In this document: positions 38,701 to 48,830 of the stretch, piece after piece | Layout of the letters: each line of letters opens with the position of its first letter | Numbering within the stretch: the first letter of the stretch is position 1 | Notes under the pieces: generated by a model | Told to the model about the DNA's origin: nothing | Database searches by the model: none | What the model saw: the letters and a program-made list of their open reading frames with translations, nothing else | Assembly: GCF_932526225.1 (NCBI RefSeq) | Contig: NC_064043.1 | Coordinates: 6,129,501-6,193,500 of the forward strand | Length of the DNA stretch: 64,000 nucleotides | Direction: 5' to 3' | Source of the DNA: Nematostella vectensis | Taxonomy: Eukaryota; Cnidaria; Anthozoa; Actiniaria; Edwardsiidae | Program-made: the position numbers and the translations under genes

Positions 38701-39946
38701 GATATATGTCGATGTCTGGGCCGTTTCGTGTTGCTTATTTTCGTTTCGCTTTTACTAACGATGCCTGTCGCGGTATACCATGTATTCTGACATGCATTAT
38801 ATACATTAGGGTATTCCAGACGGAATGACTCCCACTGCACGACAAGAGATGATCCTCGAGCAGCTTAAAGAGCTTAGAAAGGTATATATGACGACATAAA
38901 CTCCTAGACCCTTGACGTACCATAGCCTTTGACGTGTCACGCCTCCTTAACCGTGACCCTTGACATACCATAGCCTTTGACGTGTCATGCCTCCTAACAC
39001 GTGACCCCTGACGTACCATAGCCTTTGACGTGTCACGCCTCCTTAACCGCGACCCTTGACGTACCATAGCCTTTGACGTGTCACGCCTCCTAACACGTGA
39101 CCCTTGACGTACCATAGCCTTTGACGTGTCACACCTCCTTACACGTGACCCTTGACGTACAATAGCTTTTGACGTGTCACGCCTCCTTAACCGTGACCCT
39201 TGACGTACCATAGCCTTTGACGTGTCACGCCTCCTTAACCGTGACCCTTGACGTACCATAGCCTTTGACGTGTCACGCCTCCTTACATGTGACCCTTGAC
39301 GTACCATAGCATTTGACGTGCCACGCCTCCTTACACGTGACCCTTGACGTACCATAGCCTTTGACGTGTCACACCTCCTTACACGTGACCCATGACGTAC
39401 CATAGCCTTTGACGTGTCACGCCTCCTTACACGTAATCCTTGACGTACCATAGCCTTTGACGTGTCACGCCTCCTTACATGTGACCCTTGACGTACCATA
39501 GCATTTGACGTGCCACGCCTCCTTACACGTGACCCTTGACGTACCATAGCCTTTGATGTCTCACACCTCCTTACACGTGACCCATGACGTACCATAGCCT
39601 TTGACGTGTCACGCCTCCTTACACGTAATCCTTGACGTACCATAGCCTTTGACGTGTCACGCCTCCTTACATGTGACCCTTGACGTACCATAGCCTTTGA
39701 CGTGTCACGCCTCCTTACACGTGACCCTTGACGTACCATAGCCTTTGGCGTTTCACGCCTCCTTACCCGTGACCCTTGACGTACAATAGCCCGTAATGCT
39801 ATTTAAAAAAGAAAAAAAAATGGAGAGCCTGTATGCAGGCTAACTCGCGAGCGACAAGCCTCATTCCATCGTAATGCTTTACTCTCTCTCCCTCTCTCTA
39901 GGGGCTGATGCTGAAACAGCGAGAACTGCAACAAGATGCGCTATAA
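23743..39946 (+). CDS. CCDC66: CCDC66 coiled-coil ciliary/centrosomal protein, 19 exons
   Basis: Coding exons: 23743-23744 (AT), 23856-23905, 25388-25428, 26006-26402, 26846-26891, 26993-27075, 27170-27219, 27628-27729, 29052-29207, 30954-31026, 31286-31347, 32288-32520, 33258-33348, 35284-35445, 36378-36446, 36682-36757, 37151-38265, 38810-38881, 39902-39946. The sum is 2925 nt, 974 aa (human about 950). CCDC66 is a microtubule-binding protein of centrosomes, satellites and cilia. Evidence is the N-terminus LKLNTSGGKLDIVFSDG, the motif THDQLLSILKLIKSE, and NAQWKEELDKQVASAKQKKE followed by the NPWGRP motif. The conserved coiled coil QEQVEEKRRLKQEEKARRMR is in exon 14. Exon 17 (1.1 kb) is a long basic, Ser/Pro/Arg-rich disordered region. 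The start codon is split AT|G by intron 1. Exon 4 could also end at 26390 in the same phase, which would omit four codons. Confidence 0.92.
24560..25112. mobile_element. MITE-like element in CCDC66 intron 2
   Basis: Imperfect terminal inverted repeats of about 38 bp (24560-24598 and 25075-25112) share AAGTGTAAGGAGATGGAAT and its complement. Inside are two diverged direct copies of a segment of about 90 bp (near 24693 and 24895). There is no transposase ORF. Confidence 0.7.
28070..28670. repeat. Degenerate CGTAATTT-rich tract in CCDC66 intron 8
   Basis: Many scattered copies of GCGTAATTTAGC, CCGCGTAAT and similar words at 28090-28160 and 28490-28660. It looks like an old repeat or a decayed inverted element. 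No clean unit length is visible. Confidence 0.4.
28780..29010. repeat. Dispersed repeat, copy A
   Basis: Shares a long diverged alignment with 48600-48830 (TATCGTCAA, CAGACTTCATTCGT, AATAAACCG, GCAAAGGA and TGGTTGAT in the same order). A shorter relative lies at 35520-35620. This indicates an unnamed interspersed family. Confidence 0.6.
29151..30390. repeat. Tandem array that duplicates the exon 9 splice donor of CCDC66
   Basis: First come two extra 85-bp copies (from 29236 and 29321) of the end of exon 9, each with its donor. Then come about 14 copies of a 69-bp unit that keep the last exon bases and donor, AGTGGGGGTGAGTTTGTATG. In all, 17 donor-like GTGAGTTTG sites follow one another. The first (29208) is taken as the real one. 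Confidence 0.95.
30525..30660. repeat. G-rich low-complexity insert
   Basis: A run of G near 30533-30547, then GGGGGTTTAAACCCCC-like palindromic sequence flanked by GGGGCGGATCTAGC and CATCCGCTTCTGC. It is possibly a small inverted-repeat element. Confidence 0.4.
35622..36377. repeat. 42-bp minisatellite that repeats the exon 15 splice acceptor of CCDC66
   Basis: About 18 units, each containing TTGCCGTTGTACAGGAGGA, which is the real acceptor of exon 15 (AG at 36376-36377) plus its first exon bases. The unit is a multiple of three, so a 196-residue frame is open on the plus strand (35771-36361). I regard that as a by-product. After the decoy acceptors the frame used by exon 15 meets a TGA within four codons. 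Confidence 0.96.
36474..36600. repeat. G-homopolymer and GT/G-rich stretch in CCDC66 intron 15
   Basis: A G run at about 36475-36489 and a second G-rich segment at 36564-36598, separated by unique sequence. Both are low complexity. Confidence 0.7.
38403..38690. repeat. 57-bp minisatellite in CCDC66 intron 17
   Basis: About five copies of a GC-rich unit with GTGTCGTGGCGGTGTCGTAA and CGTGCCGGGACCGTGTCG. It begins about 140 bp after the exon 17 donor. Confidence 0.9.
38900..39790. repeat. 48-bp minisatellite filling CCDC66 intron 18
   Basis: About 18 copies of a unit containing CCTTGACGTACCATAGCC, TTTGACGTGTCACGCC and TTACACGTGACC. Each unit carries two TGACGT/TGACGTG words, and many carry a CACGTG. 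A 334-aa frame on the minus strand (38735-39739) has a 16-residue period and is a by-product of the repeat. Confidence 0.95.
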
Positions 39947-42362
39947 AGGCATTATACTTCGCAAACATAAAATATATTAGAAAAAATATTTTATAGCATG
40001 AACCTGATTGTAAATATTTGACAAGAAAAATAAGTGCTTAGATACTAGTGTCTCTGTCATTGACGAATGTTGAATTGCTTTGACCGCACTCCTGTCTGAG
40101 TGACAATTTAGTGCCGAAAAAATCCATGCAATTGAGACGTGCATTTTAGTAGTGAGATTAGTCTTGATTTCTACCATCTCATGGTCCGTTCCTAAGATTT
40201 ATTGGTGAGAGGGCGCGGCTGTGTGCTGTTATAGCATACACTTGTGTACAGTCGCAAAGGTTTATGGGAGATAAGGGGTACAGGGGCTGTGAGGGATCAT
40301 GGGTTTTTAAGAGTCGCTGCCATCCTTGCAAAATAATAAGAATGCGAAAGCGTCCGTTTCCATCGGTCGTGGAGAAAATGTTGTTTTCTATTGGATTTCG
40401 TAAAACACTTTGTTTTTAGAATATTAGGTCGTGATTTCTCTCTTTTAATACTGGTAAAATAGTAACAAAGGTTTGGCTTTTTGAGACACGCTATAAAAGG
40501 GATATCTCCGCCCCCTTTTTCGCAAGCTCTCGCGCAATGTCCACACGTATCAGGAAATTTTTTTTCCCGCATATATTTTTTTGCGGATGCGAAAATTTTC
40601 GCGTCCACACACAGCGTATTCGAATCGTTTTCAGCCGTCCAAACGTATCCGGAAATTTCTAAAACCCATTTTTTTTTCGAATCTGGCTCGTTCACGCGTA
40701 TCCAGCGTAATTTTCGGCCGTGTGTGTTTTTGAAGACGGAACATGAGGTCCAAAATTTCTCGCCTTCCTTTCACTCCGTTCTGGTAAGAGTTCAAATCGT
40801 GAATTAAAAAAAAAACAAAGGCGCTTTAATACGACCAGAGAACACGCAAAAAGTAAACAAAAACACAACACTAGACTACACGTCTTTTCAACATGTTGTT
40901 TTTGATATTTTTTTTACTAATTTTGCTTCGCCCTATGTATACCGTAAATATCAATAGGGACAAATAAAGAGCTTGGGCTACCTGTTATTTGTATCGGATA
41001 AAAAAATTCCACTCTGGAGAGCAACAATTTCCGGATACGGCCGGAAAAAAAAAATTGCGTATTCAGAAATTTCCGGATACGTGTGGCCTTAAGTAAGGAC
41101 CTCTGAAACTGCCGGATGAAAACATCAAAAAGTATAAAGCCGTACGACCAAAAAAACTACGACAACTTCAAAGAAAATTAGAATGTTTAAGAATTCGGGA
41201 AAGTGTTTGGAGTCAATTCTCTACTAAAGCAAGCATTGTCAGCGCGCGCTCGTTTGATGAGTTGAAGAAAAAAAAATGAAAAACATCGTGCGCGCTCATT
41301 AAGATGGCGTCATTCAGGTGCGCGCGCGGACAAACAATAAATTTGCAAAATTCATTACTTCAAAACCTATCTAATCCGCCATTATTTTTCGTTTTGGTAT
41401 AAGAAAAGGTTAATAAATAGACTGTGTTTACTTCAATGGATTGTTTTCGGGGACTATTTTGAACTCTATTATATAGCTTTTTGGCTTTTCTCTAAGGAAC
41501 TCTACACTATGACGAATAACAGCTTGCCCAAGGCTAATGTAAAGTAGCTGTATTCTTTATAGCGTGGTGGAAAATTGCATTTACATTTGATTCTTTAACT
41601 GGGATACCTCACTATTTGGTTGTGAGTTTCAGAGGTTTATTTCACTCTCGAAAAATTACTCTTGTTCTAGGTTCAGGCAAAAGTCTGTGAGTGGAGGGGG
41701 GGGGAGTGGAGGGGGGGGGGGGGGGGAGGCAGTGTGGTTAGCTTTCTGATGAACACTTTCGGACGTCCAATCTACTCGCTGCGGTTTCGATAGAAAATTG
41801 GATTATTCCATCCTTCTAATCTCTTAAAAAGTAAAAGTAAATTGTATTTTTAGCTATCCTGGGTAACCAACAGTGAGCATTAATCACCTCAAAATACTCA
41901 AGACACGCGACGCCCGCACAATAGGATGATAACCTGTGCCAAAAGAGCGGATATGGACCATGTGTGTTCCATTATCGCTTCATCTCAACCCTTTAAACCT
42001 CAAAATACGGGCTCATCAGGGACGTTAATACAGTTTGATGCACAGTAACAAGCCCTAATGGCAAAAAGCGTGAGGTTCGCTTGCTTGCTCGGGTCAACTT
42101 TAATCGCTCCCTGCGTCAAATCTCTCCCGATAGCGGTGAGGACTCCCGATATTGTAATCTCTAATCGGTGATAATCGCGAATCTTAGGGCTACTTGATAG
42201 TCTATCACTATAGGCCTATCGCTAGGATTTTACTGTGTACACAAAGAGGAGGCCTAACTCGACTACCACAAGTTCCGGCGCCGCCTTGGCATAGGCTTTA
42301 TATGAGTCTCATGCCAGAGAGCTTGGTCATAGGAGGTTGTAGCTCACTAAGTAGCCTGCGCT
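39947..42362. other. Intergenic between CCDC66 and the FAS1 gene
   Basis: It contains an inverted-repeat element (40539-41089), G-rich runs at 41693-41727 and otherwise unique AT-rich sequence. No gene is supported. A 132-aa minus-strand frame at 40297-40695 overlaps the element and looks non-coding. Confidence 0.5.
40539..41089. mobile_element. MITE-like element with GTCCACACGTATC-type ends
   Basis: The left end, GTCCACACGTATCAGGAAAT, pairs with the right-end ATTTCCGGATACGTGTGGCC. Internal partial copies (such as CCAAACGTATCCGGAAATTT near 40638) suggest nested or rearranged ends. It encodes no transposase. Confidence 0.6.
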
Positions 42363-45300
42363 ATGCGTTCGTTAGTATCGTTTTTGGTAGTTTTTCTCTG
42401 TGCGTGTGTTGGTCGCGATGTGGAGGCACGCAAAACTTTCCCTGGGAGGCGAATGGGTGAATTGGAGGCGCTACATGTTGGCAACAAGATTCCACAGACC
42501 ACGGCTAAAAGGTATGCACGGGAATTAATGGACATCCTCAATTCTCGTCCAAGGAAATATAAGGAACCCCACGGTTTCCACACAAGAAGGTTTTTAGTTT
42601 GGCTTTAGTGTGATAATACTGCAATGATTGTGTTCAGTTACATAAATATTTATTACTTGTTTCACCCATTTTGTAAAAAAAAAAATGACGTTTTTCTCAA
42701 GTTACGGATTCACAGTTCCATCACCAAAACACCAGGTTGTGCCATTTTCGGTCCGAATGGCGGTCAACAGCTAGACGTGTAAAAAAATAAATTTTCGAAA
42801 TTAAATTCAAGATCGATTATATTGGTTTTAAATACATTCCAGATTGCTGTATTGCATGAACATAAACTATATGGGCGTCATAGACTGGAATTCCGGCCAC
42901 TAAAAAGTACATGAAATATTAGACTTGGGACTGCTTATTATGTCGAGTACTACTAACAGCTCACATGGTAATCTTTCAGAAATTCATATCTTTTTACCCA
43001 GGATGCATCTGTGCCCGCGTGAGCGACTTGTGGTTGATTATCGCTGTCTGCGCAGGCGCTGGCTCTGCGTGGGGACTGGGTAAGAATCTGTTAAAACTCT
43101 ATCTTGACCAACGGAAATGCCAATATTCAATCTTCAACAATGCAGTTTATTACTATTGTTTTCAACCAGATTAAGTAGAAAATGTGCGTGGGAGACACCC
43201 TTTCCCAGCTAGTATAGCTATTGACTGCATCGCAAAAAAAATATAAATAGACGCGAAAACGCTTTAACCATCCTGTTCCTTTTTTTAAGCATCTTTCGCT
43301 ATGTTACCGAGATGCATTGCTGCCCCGGTTATGCTAGAGAACCAGGCCTGGTGGGTTGTCCTCGAGGTACGTACCACAAAAAGAAACTGGGTCGAGCTGT
43401 TTTACAATTTTTTCTTTTTTCTTTGTAAAAGGTTAAGGAGGGAGGGCTTCGACCCTTCAAATCCTGGCTTTCGTTTTTAAATACCACAAGATCCCTTTTT
43501 ACTGGAAAACGGTCCATTAGGCTCGGCATTGTAAGGAAAAAAACATTATCATCAAGTGACTTTTATCAAAGGGCGGAACAAGAATGAAAAGTATCACTTC
43601 GCACTATTCCAGATCTCTACACAAGCAACAAAACCTTACTGGAAGCCATAACAGATCTTGGTCTCACCAAGTTTGCCGGGATGTTGAACCAGTCGGACGA
43701 GGTGTTTCTGCACCGCAGTGCCATAGGGCCCCTCACAGTGTTCGCCCCGAAAGATAGTGCATTCGGTGGGACTACCGTGAGCATCAGTGGAGAGAAAATA
43801 GCAAAGGAGGTGGCAAGCAGGATGGTACAAGAACACGTAGTGGAAGGGAAGATGGTCTATCACGCGATTAAAACCAATCAGCTACTACAGACCATGGCTC
43901 CCGGACAGACACTCCGTGCTGCCTGGGCACCGGACAGAGAGGTCAGCTTCCGGACACAGCATAATTTTATTTATAATTTTATATTATAATTTTATTTTAA
44001 GATCTGTTTACATAGCGCGTCACGATTTTATTGCAACTCAAATCAAGCGTGTAAACAGTCTCAAAATTTATTGTTGTTTCCAAGCGACAACACGCTATTT
44101 CCAGCGATTATTATTTGTGTATCAGTCCGATTAAAACCTAGTCTCCCTAGCAGCCGTTCTGGACAGGTCGCCAAGGTAACTAATAGCGTAAGATCCGGCT
44201 AACGTGACGTGCCACAGATGGTAGCATATTACCGTAAATGATCTAATAAACGCCAGGCGCGTGTATTATTTCTCTGGTCCAAGGGGGCGTTCAATAGATA
44301 GGAGGCGTTTATTAAAGAGGGGCGTTCATTATAAACTAACAATATAACAAACCCAATTGAAGTGAGGTTCGAACTTCAGTCAGGATCCATTCAGCTATAG
44401 CCTGCGCAGCAAGCGTTTCTTGGCATCGAGGAGGACATTGGGGACGTTTATTAGAGGGGGGCGTTTGTTAGAGAGGGGCGTCCAATACAAACTTGTAAGT
44501 CTAGGAGGGGGGCTGGCGTTCATTAGATAGGGGGCGTTTATTACATCATTTACGGTTTTCAGACGATATCAAAAAATAACATTGATACCGAACATGTACC
44601 AGGAATTCGTCAACGTGTTTGGTAATGTCCACCCATCCAATTCCTCTCCTACCTATCACTCTTTGTCCAGAATGGCTGTAAGGGAGATAAGGTTCAATCA
44701 TGGGTTGCGATTAAGTAATTTGTTGGTGCTTTTAAGACTCTAGTAATACAAGGAGCCATCATCACCTCAGAGAACAAGCCCTTCAGGAATGGCATCATCC
44801 ACGTGATTAATCACGTGATCAAGCCATCTCTCCCAGCCACTGTCACGCAATACCTACACGGCACAGGGCAATTCACCACATTCGCGTCCCTCATGAGGAA
44901 ACTGGGTACTGAGTTGACTGGTCACGTGACAGTATTTGCGCCTAGTGACCAAGCCTTCGAGAGGATCCATCGTCGTTTCTTACAAATGGTCACCAATAAC
45001 GTGGATTGTCTCAAGGTATGCTATGGCGCTTCATCGCCCACAAAAATACTTAAAAATGATAGATCAGTTTATCTAGTTCCTTTACGTAGCCCTTTGTTGA
45101 GATCACTAAACGTTGTTTTAGCGTTTGAGAAGTTCAAAAATGCCCACCCCGCCCACAAACACACTTTTAGGCCAGCTACGGCCTGCGTCGCCCTTGAAAA
45201 CCCGTTTCAATGGCTCTTTATATGTTTCAGCCATTTGTTAATTTCCATATCGTGGAGCGGTCGTTATACACAGGAGGGATCCGACACCGTGTAGATGTTA

Positions 45301-46964
45301 CGTCACGCAACGGCTATCGCGTGCACCTGACACGGCACGCAAGCACCATTATTATCGAGGAGTCACTCATCACTACCCCGGATGTAACTTTGAAGAATGG
45401 CATTGTACATGTGATTAGTGACGTCATGATAGCGCCTGCTATCAGTTGTAAGTTGAGCTATTGGCTCGAGAATACCAAAAAGGAGGAATAGGGGGAAGAA
45501 TGATATACTATGGCGGTCTACCCGTTTAATAATTTGATGCCTAAGCGCATATTCCTGCGTACAAAGGATGACGGATCTCAACTATTCTTCTATCCGCCAT
45601 ATTTTTTTTGCTACAAAATTGGTAGAAAACGCAGCTTTTTACTAAAAACTAAACATAACGAACATAGCACAAGGAGGTTATTTGTAATTTGGAGTTGTTT
45701 TAAATGACAGCCGAGCAAATTCTTCTCGATTTCTATCTCTCCAATTAAAGATATCGATTACAGCTATGGATGCACTCCCAAATTATTGGAATTAAAAGCA
45801 AATACATAGTCGTATAAAATTACAAATATCATGCTCTTTCCAGTCCTAGGTCCGTTTGACTTGGCAAAAATTCACGGAGCGCGTAAGTTTGCAGATTTCG
45901 TACGGTCCCACAACCTCAAACACATTATTGCGGCCGCCGAGACTGGGCCCTATACCCTGCTAGCGCCTAGCGACCACGCCATGGAGCTTGCAAGTGACGT
46001 CATTAGTCACATGACGCGATCCAAGATGAAACTTGAAGCGTTCGTGAGACGTCATCTGTTGCCAAAGAAACTGTCGGTGGCCGAAATGCACGACGGGGAT
46101 AGAATTAGGACAATGGCCCGGACCAACCGGACAGATGAGATGGTGACGGTCAATTGGTATTCAAATCGAGAGGTGCGTATTCAGACAATTCCAAGAGAAT
46201 GTGATTATATTCTCATACAATACGTGAATGCAAGACGGATATATTTGTGCGTAAAGTGTTCGAAAACTTTTCGCGCGCGGAAATATTAATTCACCCTTGG
46301 ACTTTGAATATAGATTTTAGATTCATGCTGCGAAGCTAACAATCAACTTCAGATTTGGATATTTAAATGCCGAAGGTGAAATGTGATGATTGGATGATGA
46401 GTGTGAGGAATGTGCGCTTGAAACAAAACTCTAATAATTCCCTCCACTGACAAGACGTGTTTTTCTGGACAGATCCTTGCAGTGGGCGGAGCCTGCGTTA
46501 CCAGGCCTAACCGCGAGGTGTGCAGTGGCGTCACCCATATCATCAACAGGGTGATCCTCCCAACAACCGGCACAGTTAGCCACAGCCTCGTCACCAGACC
46601 GAGGTTTAAGCTTCTCACGAAGGCACTCAGAGCAGCCAAACTAGATAAATATCTCCAAAATACAAATGCGATCACTTTGTTTGCGCCGAGCGACAAAGCA
46701 TTCCGGAGGCTTGGTAAGAGAAAGCTTTTTCGTCTGATGAAAAACGTCAAAAAACTGCGTCGCGTTCTTCTCTCTCATATGGTCAGCGGTGTAGTGTATA
46801 GCTGCATGCTCCGACACGACAAGCTAGAGACACTAACGAGCAAGAGCCTGCGTGTCGTGGTCAGTGGTGAACACATGAAGGTTAACGGGATCGTCGTGCG
46901 CATGCGTGATTTACCCGCAACGAATGGCGTGATTTACGAGTTGGACGCAATCTTGAGCCTGTGA
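42363..46964 (+). CDS. Secreted EMI plus four-FAS1 protein, TGFBI/periostin-like, 8 exons
   Basis: Exons: 42363-42589, 43002-43079, 43290-43366, 43613-43941, 44737-45015, 45231-45447, 45844-46172, 46473-46964. All phases match; 675 aa (human TGFBI 683). Proteins of this family are extracellular-matrix adhesion factors. Residues 1-22 are a signal peptide. An EMI-type cysteine module (about 78-127) contains LVVDYRCLRRRWLC and MHCCPGYAREPGLVGC. Four FAS1 domains follow at about 128-268, 268-400, 403-547 and 547-675. They carry LTVFAPKDSAF, VTVFAPSDQAF, YTLLAPSDHAM and ITLFAPSDKAF, and mostly end in HVI-type motifs such as GIIHVINHVI. I see no RGD and no C-terminal extension of periostin type. 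It is a single gene related to the common ancestor of TGFBI and periostin. The start is the first ATG before the signal peptide. Confidence 0.93.
44231..44556. mobile_element. MITE-like element in intron 4 of the FAS1 gene
   Basis: The ends ACCGTAAATGATCTAATAAA and TTTATTACATCATTTACGGT are an inverted pair. The interior is built from repeated GGGGGCGTTTATTAGA and GAGGGGCGTTCATTA words. No ORF is present. Confidence 0.7.
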
Positions 46965-47216
46965 ACAAGCTTTTTTTTTAATCAAAGGCTTCATGTTAGA
47001 AAGAGTGTGACTTTATCTCTGAACTTAATTGTTAAAATTAAAACAAAAGATTTTCATGCCTTATACATGAATTGAAAGGCAGATCAATTGACACTTTATC
47101 ACAGACCATTAGATATTTTAAGGTTTGTTTAGTGAAGGCTGCCGTATGTATGGTGACAGGTTAATCTGTCACCTTCCTCTACTACCAAATCTTCCTTCAC
47201 CTTTCTTCTACATTGT

Positions 47217-47462
47217 ATCTAGCACTTGAATACCCTTCATATCCAATCAAATGTCAAGATAGCACTTGAATACCCTTCATATCCAATAAAATGTCAAGAT
47301 AGCACTTGAATACCCTTCATATCCAATAAAATGTCAAGATAGCACTTGAATACCCTTCATATCCAATAAAATGTCAAGATAGCACTTGAATACCCTTCAT
47401 ATCCAATCAAATGTCAAGATAGCACTTGAATACCCATCATATCCAATAAAATGTCAAGATAG
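47217..47462. repeat. 40-bp tandem repeat, six copies
   Basis: Unit AGCACTTGAATACCCTTCAT followed by ATCCAATAAAATGTCAAGAT. Copies are almost identical; the main difference is CAATAAA versus CAATCAA. Confidence 0.97.
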
Positions 47463-48599
47463 CCGTATTTATCCCTGGGCTAGCGTTAACCTGTTTTATG
47501 GAACAGGCCCCAGAGCGAGATTACAAGCAGGTGTAAACTTTTCACCCAGCTACCAAACGAATGTTATTGGTTTCACTTTGTCTCAATCCGCCGCGTCCTT
47601 CCTGTTTCCGCATCATTCGGATATGAACCCAAGGACACACTTTTATGAGGGTTTTTATGAGGGTTGGTAATTGCTACATACGACTGATACAACGAGCTTG
47701 CACTGGCGGTATGGTTTACACGGGCAGTATAGACTATATAACTAATAATAGACAACACAAGTTTGCCTAAACGGGCAAAGAAAGCACATGAACCTCCAAG
47801 CCGCTCTTGGCGGCAACAAGCTATGGCGAGCAAGCTATTGACGCGGAGCTAGGGTGTAGGACTGGGGGGGGGGGGGGGGTCAAGACTGGGTCCCTAGGAG
47901 GGAAGCACAAAAAATTATCTATATCCTCAGGAGTCTTTTGAGTTTAGGTAGATCGCGTTGTAAGATAGTTGCTTATCCATAACTAACAAAGGAGCAATAG
48001 AGCACAGGCGACAGACACAGGTTCTTTTATTACTGTTTTCTTTTTCATATCATACGATATTTAAGAACCTTATTACATTTCCAACTTCCTGCGTGCGACC
48101 GTTCGAGCCTGCCTAACAACATTCTTCAAAACCAGGCGCGTACCCAGGATTGGCTGAGCGGGGTGCGCAGTCATAGGTATCAAATAGAGAAATCATAGTA
48201 TTTGAAGATTCCTTAATAAGAAATGACCCACTTTTTGGCCGCCAGGGAGGGGGAGGGGCAAAATGTTTTGTCTCCCTTCTTTTCTCTTTTTCTCCCCTAC
48301 TTTAGGTAATCCTGGCTACGCGGTTTTATCCCTACCTTTCCCTCCCTCCTGTTCATTTTGGTAGATGCTTCACTGACAACAAATTTAACTCACATATAGC
48401 ACGATGATGTCTCGGACATGAGAAACGTGAAAGCGAAAAACATGTCGTGGTTTTAATTTCCCCTCGGGGGATAACCCTAAATGGCGAGCAGTAGTTTATT
48501 TAATCTTAAAGGAAATAAATCAAAAGAATACCCTACTTCATAAAATAGCTTACGCTTACGCTGGGGGCGGAAAATATTTTTTAATGCGTAATTCTCATT

Positions 48600-48830
48600 G
48601 CATTTCCCGGCAATTCATCGCCGGTCACTCCGCCATTTTATTCTCCCGCTCAAATAATCCTTTTTCATAGGCTAAGCGAGTAACCAAGATATTTTCAATC
48701 AAATATCGTCAATAACGTGTCAGACTTCATTCGTAGATTGTTTTTTTTTGTGTAGTTTCCTTGCGAATAAACCGTTGTACTTTCAATTATAAACAATAGC
48801 AAAGGAATGGTTGATCGACATCCTTTTAAG
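48600..48830. repeat. Dispersed repeat, copy B
   Basis: Same orientation and word order as the copy at 28780-29010, with many substitutions and small indels. Confidence 0.6.

Noticed and set aside
38735..39739. 334-aa minus-strand frame of MVRQGSRVRRRDTSKA repeats
   Set aside because: It is generated by the 48-bp array (16 codons per unit) on the strand opposite CCDC66, with no sign of a gene outside the repeat.
40297..40695. 132-aa minus-strand ORF
   Set aside because: It overlaps the inverted-repeat element, has no recognisable domain, and its composition matches the repeat.
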